From the NCBI GenBank assembly GCA_014729815.1, contig WJJG01000105.1, positions 1 through 50,756 on the forward strand: a stretch of DNA of 50,756 nt, read 5' to 3'. The notes beneath the pieces are model-generated. The model worked only from the letters and a program-made list of their open reading frames with translations. It was not told where the DNA came from and ran no database searches. The position numbers and the translations under genes are program-made. The stretch is from Candidatus Eiseniibacteriota bacterium. GTDB taxonomy: Bacteria; Eisenbacteria; RBG-16-71-46; CAIMUX01; WJJG01. This document shows positions 17,159 to 26,472 of this stretch, piece by piece; the first letter of the stretch is position 1, and the number at the start of each line of letters is the position of its first letter.

Positions 17159-18793
17159 ATGCTCTGTCCGCTCTCCACCGGCGCAGCGCGGCGGGCTGGC
17201 GCCACGATCCCGCGTCTCCTGGCCGCCGTTGGCCTCTGCCTTCCCCTGCTGCTGTCGGGCTGCCTCGGCGGCGATGAGGCTTCGAACACGACTGGCCCGG
17301 GGGCCGAGGAAGAGAGTGCCCAAGAGGGGATGGCCGAGGCGGTGAGCGATGCCGATGGCATCGCCCTGGTCACCGGCAGCGATGGCACGGTGCAGTTCGA
17401 AGCCGAGCTGCTGGATCCCGATGGCGCTCCGCTCAGCGGTGTCCAGATCACCTACCTGGCGACGGCCCAGAACCCGGTGATCTGCTTGAACGACTCGGCC
17501 AGCGGGGATCCGTACGGCATGTTCGAACTGGTGCCGGGACTGGAGGTCATGTGCGGCGACACCGATCCGCGGGTGCCCGCGCATCCCCAGGGCGATGCAT
17601 CACACGAGGTCGGGGTTCTGATCCTCGAGCTCCTGGATCCGGCGTCCGGACACATCTACGATCCCGCACGCGACCATGGAGATCCGAACCGCACCAGTAC
17701 GCTCCAGACGATCAACCGGGTCGTGGACTTCGACGATCTGCTCTTCTTCATCGAGACGACCCCGGGCGTCGAGCACAGCGGGGAGTTCACCGCAGGCTCG
17801 ATTCGGGACCACTCCAAGACGTACGCGCGCTTCTTCGAAGCCTTCATCGATTCGGAGGATCCCGCACGGCAGGCCATCGCCCAGCGCATCGCATCCTACG
17901 CCAGCTTCGTCATCGGACAGCATGACAGCTACCGCTATCGCAGCTACCGGTATGACCCGAACGGCGACTGCGATGAGGATGACGATGCAGACTGCATCAA
18001 GATGGCGATTCCTCTCGGGGTCCAGGCGGCGATCACGATCGACAATCCGGTCGATGGCACCACCTACACGGATCCCGACGATCGGCTCCAGGAGCTGAGC
18101 GGAGCGATCAACCTGCCCCCCGATGTGATCACGCTGGATGGTGGGGGCGTCGAGCTCTACGCCAATGGCGTCCTGCTCACGGACGCCGTGGGTGTCGGCG
18201 GCGATGGGACGGGCGAGGGATCGCTCTTCTCCACCGGCGAGATGCAGCTCGCCGAAGGCCAGAACATGCTGCAGATGATCATCTACGTTTCAAACGTCAA
18301 CCGTGGCATGGAGAATGGCGACAACGGCGAAGCCGGCCAGGCCACCGTGACCGTCAGCTATGAACCCGGCGCGAGCGCCCCGACCGCCCCGGTGCTCAGC
18401 GACGTCAGCCACCCGACAACCTACGGATGTCCGAATGGCGTGGTGCCGGTTTCGTTTCACTTTTCCGACCCGGATGGAGACGTCGTGACGGTCTACGAGA
18501 GCTTCGTCTGGAACGTTGGCGGCGAGGACGGCAGTCGCAGCGGTAGCGTGCCGCTCGATGAGCTGCCGCACCTCTCCTGCCTGGGCGGCACCGCAGGCGA
18601 CTGCCAGGTGGACGTGGGCTACTATGGTCTCCACGACGGAGACTGGTTCACGTGGGAGTTCTGGGTCGAGGACGCCGAGGGCCTGCAGAGCAACCACATC
18701 GATCTGACGGTGACGATCACCGGGTGCGCGCCTCTGACGCAGCACGTGGCTCGGACGCTCACCGGCGGCCTGCTCGAGGTCCCTGGCGACTAA
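17159..18793 (+). CDS. Large lipoprotein with Ig-like regions, function unknown
   Basis: This 544-residue protein has an ATG behind GGGAGGTTCACG. 'VGLCLPLLLSGCLGGDE' is a strong lipobox (LSGC). After an acidic linker comes a beta-rich region 'GTVQFEAELLDPDGAPLSGV', which looks like a carboxypeptidase-regulatory or Ig-like fold. The region around residues 155-280 is not recognised. It is followed by 'AITIDNPVDGTTYTDPDD' and a cadherin/Ig-like segment, 'VVPVSFHFSDPDGDVVTVYE'. An Asp-rich 'DCDEDDDADC' could bind calcium. No enzymatic motif is visible. It is probably a surface-exposed structural or binding protein. Confidence 0.75.
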   Translation: MLCPLSTGAARRAGATIPRLLAAVGLCLPLLLSGCLGGDEASNTTGPGAEEESAQEGMAEAVSDADGIALVTGSDGTVQFEAELLDPDGAPLSGVQITYLATAQNPVICLNDSASGDPYGMFELVPGLEVMCGDTDPRVPAHPQGDASHEVGVLILELLDPASGHIYDPARDHGDPNRTSTLQTINRVVDFDDLLFFIETTPGVEHSGEFTAGSIRDHSKTYARFFEAFIDSEDPARQAIAQRIASYASFVIGQHDSYRYRSYRYDPNGDCDEDDDADCIKMAIPLGVQAAITIDNPVDGTTYTDPDDRLQELSGAINLPPDVITLDGGGVELYANGVLLTDAVGVGGDGTGEGSLFSTGEMQLAEGQNMLQMIIYVSNVNRGMENGDNGEAGQATVTVSYEPGASAPTAPVLSDVSHPTTYGCPNGVVPVSFHFSDPDGDVVTVYESFVWNVGGEDGSRSGSVPLDELPHLSCLGGTAGDCQVDVGYYGLHDGDWFTWEFWVEDAEGLQSNHIDLTVTITGCAPLTQHVARTLTGGLLEVPGD

Positions 18794-18958
18794 ACGGCTT
18801 CGCGTCGCTGGGGGTGCGGCGCGGTGCCCGGCGCGGGAAAACGTCCTACGAGACGGGCGCCCCCTGCGTCCCCGCACGCGCCGCCCCGATCGGCTCCACG
18901 CATCCGTGAGCGAGGCGCGTCGACTTCGGGCCGATCTGCGGGAACCGCGTGAAGCCGC

Positions 18959-21808
18959 CTAGCGTGACATCCCGCCCCGACGCCCCCGGGGCGCTGCGGA
19001 TGGCCCGGCCGAGCCCTCGGCGTGCGCCTCCGCGTTCGCGAAGTCGCCGGCCCGGACGATCGAGATCTGCTCGAGATCGATGTGTCGCTGCACCGCGGCA
19101 TGGATCTCGGCGGGCGTCAGCTCGGCGATGCGCGCCTCGAGCGCCGCATCCCAGGCCATCGTGCGGTCGACGTAGGCCAGGGAGGCCAGGCGATGCGCCA
19201 GCTCCCGCCCCTGGCTGCGCGAGACGGTCTGGCGTTGCAGCCAGCCGGCGCGCGCCTCGGCGACCTCCTGCGCATGAAACCCCTCGGCGCGGATCCTCTC
19301 GATGACCTCACGAAAGGCGCGCAGCAGACGGGTGTCGTTCTGCGGGGCATAGATCGCGTAGGCGCCGAAGTAGCCGCTGCGATCCTGCGCATCGGCGTGG
19401 AACATCGAGCGCACCCCGTAGCTGAGCCCCTCCTCTCCCCGAATGCGCTCCGCCAGGCGGGAGTTGAGGAAGCCGCCCCCGGTCATCACGTTCGCCAGGA
19501 CGAGCGCCGGGTAGTCGGGATCCTCCTCGCTGATCTCGAGTCGCAGTCCGCCGGTGAAGACGGCGCTCTCCTTATCGGGCGTCTCGATCGACTCCAGAAT
19601 CGGCGGGCGCGCTTCATACCGTTCGACGATGCGCGCGTACGGGGTAGCGCCTGGCCAGTCTCCGAGAAGCTCCTCGATGAGGCCCCGCATCTGGGCCGGA
19701 TCGAAATCACCCACCAACGCGATCTCACCGGCGGAAGCGCCATAGAAGTCGTTGTGAAAGCGACGCAGATCCGCGAGCTCCACTTCCTGGGTCTCGGCGA
19801 TCTCTTCTTCTGGGGTAGCGTTGTAGCGCACGTCGTCGGGGTCATAGGGATAGAGATGACGCTGCAAGGCCGTGAAGGCACGGCTCCGTGGGTCGCTGCG
19901 CGCCTCTTCGAGTCGTGCCAGGTGTTGCTGCTTGAGCTGGGCGAACTCCTGGGCTGGGAAGGAGGGGTTGCGCAGCAAGTCGGCGAGAAGCCGAACGGCG
20001 TCAGGGAGATTCACACGCGTGACCTCCAGACGGCCGTAGACGCCCGTGGCCGATCCGTAGAGTCGCAGGCTGGCCTGCAAACGGTCCTCCTCGTCCGCGA
20101 TCTCCTCTCGGGTGCGGCTTCGTGTTCCGCGTGTCAGCATGCGTCCCGCCAAGTCTCCGGCCATGCCGCGCCCGCGCAGAGTCTCGCGGCTGCCGAAGTG
20201 CAGGCGCACGCTCATATCGACGGTCTCGCCACGGGTCTTGCGTGGCAGCATGACCAGCTTCAGTCCCACCGGCAACGTCTCGCGCAGGACGTGCGCTTCG
20301 ATGTTCTCCGGTGATGGGTCGAACGCTTCACCCTGCGCCATGCCGCGCCCGCCCGCATAATCCCCGATCGTTTCCTCCAGCGGCGGCGCGGGCGGAATCT
20401 CGGCCCGCTGCGGCGCATCGGTCGGGATGAAGAGGCCGACGGTGCGGTTGGCGGGGATCAGGTAGCGCTCGGCAACCGCCCGCACCTGCTCGGGCGTGAC
20501 CGCGTGCAGACGATCGCGGTGCACGAAGATCAGGCGCCAGTCCCCCATGGCGGCCCACTCGCTCAGGTTGATCGCCGCCCAAGAGGAGTTGCGCATGCGA
20601 GTCTCCCAGCGGCTGAGGAGGCTGGCGCGCGCACGCTCGACCTCCTCGGCCGTCGGCGGATCGGAAGCCGCGCTTTCGGCGATGCGCACGATCTCGTCCC
20701 GCACCTCCGCCAGTGGCTTCTCCTTCCGCACCTCGGCCGAGATATAGAAGAGCCCCGGGTCGCGGAAGCGATCGGCGCTGGCGCGCACCCGGGTGGCGCG
20801 CTCGGTTTCGACCAGCGCCTTGTGCAGGCGTCCGGAGGGCGTGTCTCCGAGCAGATGCGCTAGGACCGCCAGCGCGGGAAAGTCGGGATGTGGTCCGGCC
20901 GGCATGTGATAGGCGACGCCGATGGCCTGCGTATCGCCCACGCGCCGCAGGGTCACGCTGCGCTCGCCATCCTGGGCCGGCTCGTCTGTATACAGTGCGG
21001 GCGGTGGGATCTCGGGAGACTCGATCGGGCCGAACGTCTCGCTGACCAGTTCCAACGTCCGCAGCGGGTCGATCTTCCCCGAGACGACCAGCATGGCGTT
21101 GTCCGGCCGATACCAGGTGCGATAGAAGGCCTGCAAGCGCTCGATCGGAACGTTCTCGATGTCCGCCCGCGCCCCGATCGTCGTGTTGCCGTAGTTGTGC
21201 CACAGGAAGGCGGTCGAGTAGACGCGCTCCTCCAGGATTCGGCCGGGATTGTTCTCCCCGGCTTCGAACTCGTTGCGCACGACGGTCATCTCGGAGGCCA
21301 GGTCGTCGGCGGCGATGAAGCTGTTGACCATGCGATCGGCTTCCAGCGCGAGGGCCCAGGCCAGGTTCTCCTCGGTGGCGCGGAAGGTCTCGAAATAGTT
21401 GGTGCGGTCGAACCAGGTCGAGCCGTTGGGGCGGCAGCCATGATTGGTCAGCTCGTCGGGGATGTCGGGATGGTCGGGCGTCCCCTTGAACATGAGATGC
21501 TCGAGCAGATGGGCCATGCCGGTCTCGCCGTAGCCCTCGTGCAGGGAGCCGACGAAGTAGGTGATATTCACTGTGGCGGTCTGCGTCGCCGGATCAGGGA
21601 ACAGCAGGAGCTGCAGGCCGTTGTCCAAGCGGTACTCATGGATGTCCTCGACGGAGGTTACGTGGCGGAGGCCGTCGGGGAGGTCAGTGGTGGGGATCGC
21701 GTCCTCTGCACCGCAGGGCACGGCGCCGCCGGCGAGCAGCAGCAAACCGAGGACCGGGATGGACGGCCGCATGAACCGGGGTCGGGGAGCGGGATGGGCG
21801 AACTGCAT
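18959..21808 (-). CDS. Exported M16 (insulinase/pitrilysin family) zinc metallopeptidase
   Basis: This 949-residue single chain carries two M16 units, as in PqqL-like enzymes. The signal segment is 'IPVLGLLLLAGGAVPCGA'. The active unit has the inverted zinc motif HLLEH at about residues 100-104, within 'GYGETGMAHLLEHLMFKGT', and a downstream acidic ligand region 'VVRNEFEAGENNPGR'. The second half has the M16 fold ('DMSVRLHFGSRETLRGRGMA') but no HxxEH, so it is the inactive partner lobe. The ATG at 21808 is chosen because GGAGG lies 5 nt upstream; the ATG at 21820 overlaps that site. It likely degrades peptides in the periplasm. Confidence 0.92.
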   Translation of the reverse strand: MQFAHPAPRPRFMRPSIPVLGLLLLAGGAVPCGAEDAIPTTDLPDGLRHVTSVEDIHEYRLDNGLQLLLFPDPATQTATVNITYFVGSLHEGYGETGMAHLLEHLMFKGTPDHPDIPDELTNHGCRPNGSTWFDRTNYFETFRATEENLAWALALEADRMVNSFIAADDLASEMTVVRNEFEAGENNPGRILEERVYSTAFLWHNYGNTTIGARADIENVPIERLQAFYRTWYRPDNAMLVVSGKIDPLRTLELVSETFGPIESPEIPPPALYTDEPAQDGERSVTLRRVGDTQAIGVAYHMPAGPHPDFPALAVLAHLLGDTPSGRLHKALVETERATRVRASADRFRDPGLFYISAEVRKEKPLAEVRDEIVRIAESAASDPPTAEEVERARASLLSRWETRMRNSSWAAINLSEWAAMGDWRLIFVHRDRLHAVTPEQVRAVAERYLIPANRTVGLFIPTDAPQRAEIPPAPPLEETIGDYAGGRGMAQGEAFDPSPENIEAHVLRETLPVGLKLVMLPRKTRGETVDMSVRLHFGSRETLRGRGMAGDLAGRMLTRGTRSRTREEIADEEDRLQASLRLYGSATGVYGRLEVTRVNLPDAVRLLADLLRNPSFPAQEFAQLKQQHLARLEEARSDPRSRAFTALQRHLYPYDPDDVRYNATPEEEIAETQEVELADLRRFHNDFYGASAGEIALVGDFDPAQMRGLIEELLGDWPGATPYARIVERYEARPPILESIETPDKESAVFTGGLRLEISEEDPDYPALVLANVMTGGGFLNSRLAERIRGEEGLSYGVRSMFHADAQDRSGYFGAYAIYAPQNDTRLLRAFREVIERIRAEGFHAQEVAEARAGWLQRQTVSRSQGRELAHRLASLAYVDRTMAWDAALEARIAELTPAEIHAAVQRHIDLEQISIVRAGDFANAEAHAEGSAGPSAAPRGRRGGMSR

Positions 21809-21911
21809 GAGATCCTCCATTCGTATCCGATCGTGACGGCGCCAAGCGACGGCGTCGCCGTAGCATTTGCTGTGGGGAGAGAGGGAGGATACCCGATCGG
21901 CCCCATCCCGA

Positions 21912-23219
21912 CTACCGCCCGAAGGCCGCCTTCACCGCCCCCCAGCTCGTGACCCGGGCCGGCGATCCTCCGCAGCCCACCGGCCAGGCGCCGATTCGGT
22001 CGCACTCGGGATTGGGCGGGGAGAAGGGCGCGCAGGGCGAGAGGCAGTCGATCTGGAAATCGCCCGCCTCCGGATCGCAGAAGAGCGGATCCTCGCAGAT
22101 GTTGCCGCGCTGGCCGAGCTGATCCTCGATCGCGCCCACCCAGTCCCCTCCCGCGTTTCCGAAAACGTCGCAGCAGGAGAGCTCGGCGTAGTCGTAGTGG
22201 GACGCCACGCCCGGACCCTCGGCGGCGAAGGCCACCACGCAGTTCTCCAGTACGAAGCGCTGATTGCCGGCGAGAACGGTTGCGTCGGGAGAGGCATTGC
22301 CCCAGAAGGTGCATCCGCGCACCTCCGTGTCGCTGATCTTCTCCGACCAGATCGCCGCGCCCTCGCCGGCGGAGCGGTTGCCGGTGAAGGTGCAGCTCTC
22401 GACCAGATTGGGACCCGAGAGCCAGAAGGTGAGTGCGGCACCGGAGGCAGAGGCAACGTTGTCGGCGAACCAGCAATCTTCGATTTGGGCCGTGCTGAAA
22501 TCCGTGCAGGTGACCGCGGCTTCGCGCCGCGCCGTGTTACCGATGAACTGGCAGTCGGTGAGTCCGACGTCTGCATCGTAGGCGAAGAGCGCTCCGGCGA
22601 CTGCTTCGGCGACGTTCTCCCGAAAGGTGCATCCGTCCAGAAGCAGCGTGCAGTGCTCGCCGTGCAACGCGCCTCCATAGAGGCCTTGGTTCGTGGTGAA
22701 GTCGCAATCGGTGAACCGGGGCGCCGATCCGTTGCCACAGGAAACGGCGCTGCCGGCACTCGTAGCGATCACACATCCGATGATCTGCGGAGCGCATCCA
22801 TCCCCGCAATGGATCGCGCTGCCGACCTGCGGGTGGGAGACCCAGCCGCCCCGGATCGTCACGTCCCGTAGCTGCGCGCCCTGCGGCTCACCGTTGCGGA
22901 ACTGCACGCCGCGATGCGGATCGGCCGCGCTGCCCTCGCAATCGATCACGCATGCGTCCGGATCCCCGCTCTGAGACAAAAGCAGGAGAGCCTTCCCCGC
23001 GTAGTCGAGATCGCGGTTCCCCTCGCCGGTGAAGAGTCCATCGGTCAGTTCGACCGTGTCTCCGTCGGCGGCGGCATCGATGGCCGCTTGGATGGTGGGG
23101 AAGTCGCCCGAGCCATCGGGGGCCACGACGTGGGTCGTCGCCGCAGCGGGGATCGACGCCAGGATCAGCGCTAGTGCAGTTGCCAGGCGGAGGATGCAAG
23201 AGAACTGGTGATCGCGCAT
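21912..23219 (-). CDS. Secreted right-handed parallel beta-helix protein
   Basis: The 435-residue product starts behind AAGGAGGGCCGA and has a signal peptide 'LRLATALALILASIPAAA'. It then has the classic helix entry 'GDFPTIQAAIDAAADGDTVE', followed by repeated coils with C and G/N ladders ('CVIATSAGSAVSCGNGSAP', 'CTFRENVAEAVAGALFAYD', 'CTFTGNRSAGEGAAIWSEK'). A conserved cap 'GDFQIDCLSPCAPFSPPN' leads to 'IGAWPVGC'. The last residues, 'TSWGAVKAAFGR', follow a short linker and may be a terminal sorting or capping peptide (inference). Such folds usually bind or cleave polysaccharides, but no catalytic residues can be assigned. Confidence 0.88.
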   Translation of the reverse strand: MRDHQFSCILRLATALALILASIPAAATTHVVAPDGSGDFPTIQAAIDAAADGDTVELTDGLFTGEGNRDLDYAGKALLLLSQSGDPDACVIDCEGSAADPHRGVQFRNGEPQGAQLRDVTIRGGWVSHPQVGSAIHCGDGCAPQIIGCVIATSAGSAVSCGNGSAPRFTDCDFTTNQGLYGGALHGEHCTLLLDGCTFRENVAEAVAGALFAYDADVGLTDCQFIGNTARREAAVTCTDFSTAQIEDCWFADNVASASGAALTFWLSGPNLVESCTFTGNRSAGEGAAIWSEKISDTEVRGCTFWGNASPDATVLAGNQRFVLENCVVAFAAEGPGVASHYDYAELSCCDVFGNAGGDWVGAIEDQLGQRGNICEDPLFCDPEAGDFQIDCLSPCAPFSPPNPECDRIGAWPVGCGGSPARVTSWGAVKAAFGR

Positions 23220-23282
23220 TCGGCCCTCCTTCCAGTGCGCGTCAGCGAACGAGCGTCTCTGGGGCCGGGGAAAACCCAAGGA

Positions 23283-23311
23283 ATTCTAGCAGATCACGCC
23301 GCGGGTCGCCA
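23283..23311 (-). promoter_or_regulatory. Candidate promoter of beta-helix gene
   Basis: On the minus strand TGGCGA (23306-23311), a 17-bp spacer, then TAGAAT (23283-23288). The -10 matches five of six consensus bases and the -35 only three. It would give a leader of roughly 57 nt to the ATG at 23219. Sequence inference only. Confidence 0.25.
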
Positions 23312-23498
23312 TCCACGTCCCCCGGGGCGGCAGTGCAGCCATGCGCACCGCGGCACGGACGCTCGGCGCGAGCACGCACCCGTGTCCGGACGCGTCGCGC
23401 CGGCACCCATCGTCGCGCTCGTCCGCCGCGCCGCGCGAGCACGCATCGTCAAACGCACGCGCCGCACGGTGTGCGAGACGCCGCCTGGCATCGCGGGA

Positions 23499-24839
23499 TC
23501 AATCCTGGTCCGCGTCGTCCTCCGCCGGCAGCAGTCCGGCCAGCCGATCGCGATGCACCATGGCGCTGAGCATTTTGAGGCGGATGTAGTCGCCCTGGAA
23601 GAAGTAGTAGCCCGCGTGCTCTCCCAGGCGGGAGCTGCGATTGCTGTCCTTGTCGAGGAACCAGTCTCCACCATCCAGCTGCAGGTAGCCGACCAGATGG
23701 AATCCGTGGTCGTCGGTGGTCGTGCGATTGTAGATGCGGAACTCCCGGCTGGCCTGATCGATGCAATCGCGGGGAATGTCGAAGCTCGGGACGACCGCCG
23801 CATCCTGCTTGCCGTCGACGCCCGGCTCACTCGTGTCACCGCCCACGCATACCGTATAGCCCTCCTGCACCGCCGAGCGGATCACGCCGTAGAAGCGCTC
23901 CAGCGGCAGATTGAGGTAGTCCTCACGGCGCCGCCAGTTGTCGTGGACGTCGAGCCGCATCCAGTCGCCGAACGGCTGGCGCATCGTGGAGCAGATCTCG
24001 AAGTAGTCGTCCATATCGAGTTCGAGGATGCTGCGCAGGAAGACGCGGGGCGTATAGGTGCGCTGGTTGTAATCGAAGAGCTGCGGCGGGATTCCCAGAT
24101 GCTCATCGAGGATGCCGCGCACGTAGTCGACCACCCGCTCCTCGAACCAGTAGTCATTCTCCTCGACCCAGTGGAGGTAGCGATGGATCTCCCTGCTCAT
24201 GAGGGTGTGATCGTGCCGTCCGTCCTCGCGCCGGTTTCCGGGATAGGCCTCGAGTGGAACGGCGCCGTATTGGCGATAGATCTCGCGCGTGGCGTGTAGC
24301 TGCGAGCCGGGGCCGAGGTTGGAGTGCCCGTATTCGCGGACGAAGCGCCGCACCTTCTCGACCCATTCCCAGTAGACGGTCCACATCTCGGAGAGGCGGA
24401 TCTGTTGCCCCGTGAGGCGATGCACCTCGGATTCGAAGAAGGAGGTCGTGGCGAACGCCCAGCAGGTGCCCGTAGCATGCTGGGGTTGAGGCGGGAAGTG
24501 GAACGCGCTGGCGAACGCAGCCGGATCCTCCGGCGTCTCGACCCCGCTCCAGTCGAGCCGCAGCCGCTGCTCCTCTGCTTCTTCGCGTTCGGCTTCCTCC
24601 TCGTAGCGTTCGTCGGCCAGTTTGCGCAAGGAGTCTCGCTCGGCCAACAGCGCCTTGCGCGCCTCGCGCAGCTCGTCGAGCACCGGATAGTCGTACTCGG
24701 GCCCGTAGACGGGGCAATCGGCCGGCGCGGCTTCATCGGCCCAGGGCGTTCCCACGCCGGGGAGCCCGAACAGCAGGCAAGCGGCGGTGCAGATCAGAAC
24801 GGCTGCGGCGCGGCGGCGCGACCCGTTGCGAGACGGCAT
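23499..24839 (-). CDS. Exported papain-like (C1 family) cysteine peptidase
   Basis: This 446-residue protein starts behind GAGGAGGATGG and has the signal segment 'AAVLICTAACLLFGLPGVG'. A Glu/Arg-rich helical propeptide-like region spans ~55-95. The catalytic block is 'QPQHATGTCWAFATTSFFE', with the oxyanion Gln at 120 and nucleophile Cys126. The catalytic His is in 'TDDHGFHLVGYLQLDGGDWF' (His378). The third papain residue, normally Asn in KNSWG, reads Asp in 'LDKDSN' (Asp398). The ending 'GYYFFQGDYIRLKMLSAMV' resembles the aminopeptidase C-like branch. It is the third of three consecutive minus-strand exported proteins but is probably transcribed separately. Confidence 0.85.
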   Translation of the reverse strand: MPSRNGSRRRAAAVLICTAACLLFGLPGVGTPWADEAAPADCPVYGPEYDYPVLDELREARKALLAERDSLRKLADERYEEEAEREEAEEQRLRLDWSGVETPEDPAAFASAFHFPPQPQHATGTCWAFATTSFFESEVHRLTGQQIRLSEMWTVYWEWVEKVRRFVREYGHSNLGPGSQLHATREIYRQYGAVPLEAYPGNRREDGRHDHTLMSREIHRYLHWVEENDYWFEERVVDYVRGILDEHLGIPPQLFDYNQRTYTPRVFLRSILELDMDDYFEICSTMRQPFGDWMRLDVHDNWRRREDYLNLPLERFYGVIRSAVQEGYTVCVGGDTSEPGVDGKQDAAVVPSFDIPRDCIDQASREFRIYNRTTTDDHGFHLVGYLQLDGGDWFLDKDSNRSSRLGEHAGYYFFQGDYIRLKMLSAMVHRDRLAGLLPAEDDADQD

Positions 24840-25109
24840 GCCATCCTCCTCTTCTCGTGTGCGACCCGGTGGACGTAGCCTCAGATTCGGTAGGCAATTG
24901 TAACGGCATCCGCGCAACACCGAAAGCGCCGCTTCGTAGGGATCAGATGAATACTCCTGGGAAGTGGGGGTAAGGACGGGTAGATTCGGGCGAGTGTGAC
25001 ACGCCGCGATCCCCCCGGATCGGCATCGATCGAGCGGCGCGAGCCAGCGGGACGGATCCGCGCGATCCGCTGCCAGCGGCCGCCGCGTGGGAATCGAAAG
25101 GAGATCAGG

Positions 25110-26381
25110 ATGAGCAACCCAAATGGTGTGCGACCCCCCCGGCTCGCAAGCCTCTGTGTCTTGGTGCTGCTGGCGACATTCCTCACCCCGCTCGCACGGG
25201 CGGGGGAGGAGGTCACGATGGATGGGGTGCCGCACATCAAGAACGGGACAACGCCGACGCAGGGGCACGAGATGATGGAGCTCGAGGAGCTGTGGAGTGC
25301 GGGGGGCGAGGATGATGAGGATGTCCTCTTCGGGCTGATCGCCCAAGCCCGCGTCGGGGATGATGGCAACATCTACCTGCTCGACCTGCAGCTCTCCGAG
25401 ATCCAGGTCTTCTCTCCCGACGGAGAGTATCTGACCTCGCTGAGCCGCGAGGGCGAGGGTCCGGGCGAGGTGCGCATGCCTCGCGACTTTGTCTTTCTCT
25501 CCGACGGCAGCATCGGCATCCTGCAGACCTTCCCGGGCAAGATCGTCAAGATCGGGCGCGATGGGATCCCCGCCGGAGAGGTCGTGCTCAGCACGGGAAA
25601 AAAGGGCGCGGGGGGGCAGATCGCGCTCCTCGACGCCGGCCTGCGTGGCGGCAACTTCGTCGTCGCCGGCGTGACGATCGAGCAGGCGCCCCCGGCGGGA
25701 CAGAACCGCCACCTCTTCCTCGCGCACTATAGCGAGGATGGCAAGGAGCAGAACCGCTACGCCGAGCACACGATCGAGATGGACTTCAGCAACTTCGATT
25801 TCCACGAACGCGAGCAGTACTTCGGGGCGCCCCAGCGCTGGGCGCTGGGGCCGGACGGCCGCGTCTACTTCCCGCCAAAGCGTGAAGCCTATGTCATCGA
25901 GGTCTATGCGCCCGATGGCACGTTGGAGCGGGTCATCGAGCGCGAGTTCACGACGCCCCAGCGGACCGCCGAGCGGATGGAGCTTCTCGAGTCGGCGCGC
26001 GATAGCCAGATCGAAGCCATGAAGGCGCAGGGGATGGACCCCAAGATCGGTCTCTGCGAGACCGAGCCGGCGATCTCGGGGATCCATGTAACCGAGGACG
26101 GCATGATCTGGGTGCTCACACCGGCGGGGACGCAGGATCAGCCCGAGGGTGTGATGGCGACCTACGATGTGTTCGATCCCGCAGGCCACTTCGTCAAGCA
26201 AGTCTCTGCCGGGTGTGAGGGTGACGGGGAGAACGACGCACTATTCCCGGCCGGAGAGGATCGCCTCATCAAGGTTACCGACATCATCGCCGCGGCCGTG
26301 GCCATGCAGGGCGGCCTGGGCGCCGAGGCGCAGGAAGAGTCGGAGCCGATGGAGGTCGTCTGCTACCGCATCGTGCAGTAG
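25110..26381 (+). CDS. Exported six-bladed beta-propeller (NHL/6-bladed type) protein
   Basis: This 423-residue protein starts at an ATG behind AAAGGAGATCAGG, with signal peptide 'LCVLVLLATFLTPLARAGE'. Propeller blades show 'ARVGDDGNIYLLDLQLSEIQ', 'FSPDGEYLTSLSREGEGPGE', 'WALGPDGRVYFPPKREAYVI' and 'GIHVTEDGMIWVLTPAGT'. The 'REGEGPGEVRMPRD' loop is characteristic of 6-bladed propellers common in FCB genomes. No enzymatic residues are evident; ligand or partner binding in the periplasm is likely. It is divergent from the C1 peptidase, with about 270 bp between the two starts. Confidence 0.82.
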   Translation: MSNPNGVRPPRLASLCVLVLLATFLTPLARAGEEVTMDGVPHIKNGTTPTQGHEMMELEELWSAGGEDDEDVLFGLIAQARVGDDGNIYLLDLQLSEIQVFSPDGEYLTSLSREGEGPGEVRMPRDFVFLSDGSIGILQTFPGKIVKIGRDGIPAGEVVLSTGKKGAGGQIALLDAGLRGGNFVVAGVTIEQAPPAGQNRHLFLAHYSEDGKEQNRYAEHTIEMDFSNFDFHEREQYFGAPQRWALGPDGRVYFPPKREAYVIEVYAPDGTLERVIEREFTTPQRTAERMELLESARDSQIEAMKAQGMDPKIGLCETEPAISGIHVTEDGMIWVLTPAGTQDQPEGVMATYDVFDPAGHFVKQVSAGCEGDGENDALFPAGEDRLIKVTDIIAAAVAMQGGLGAEAQEESEPMEVVCYRIVQ

Positions 26382-26472
26382 GTACGGCGGCGCGGCAAAT
26401 GGGATCGGAAGCGGCGACGACGCCTCCTGCCTCGAGCGCGGTGGGGGGCGTTTCGTCTGCGGGGAGATCTAC

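Noticed and set aside
24840-26201. N-terminal extension of the C1 peptidase frame over the beta-propeller gene
   Set aside because: The signal peptide and AGGAGG site at 24839 define the true start, and the extension is antisense to a clear propeller gene.
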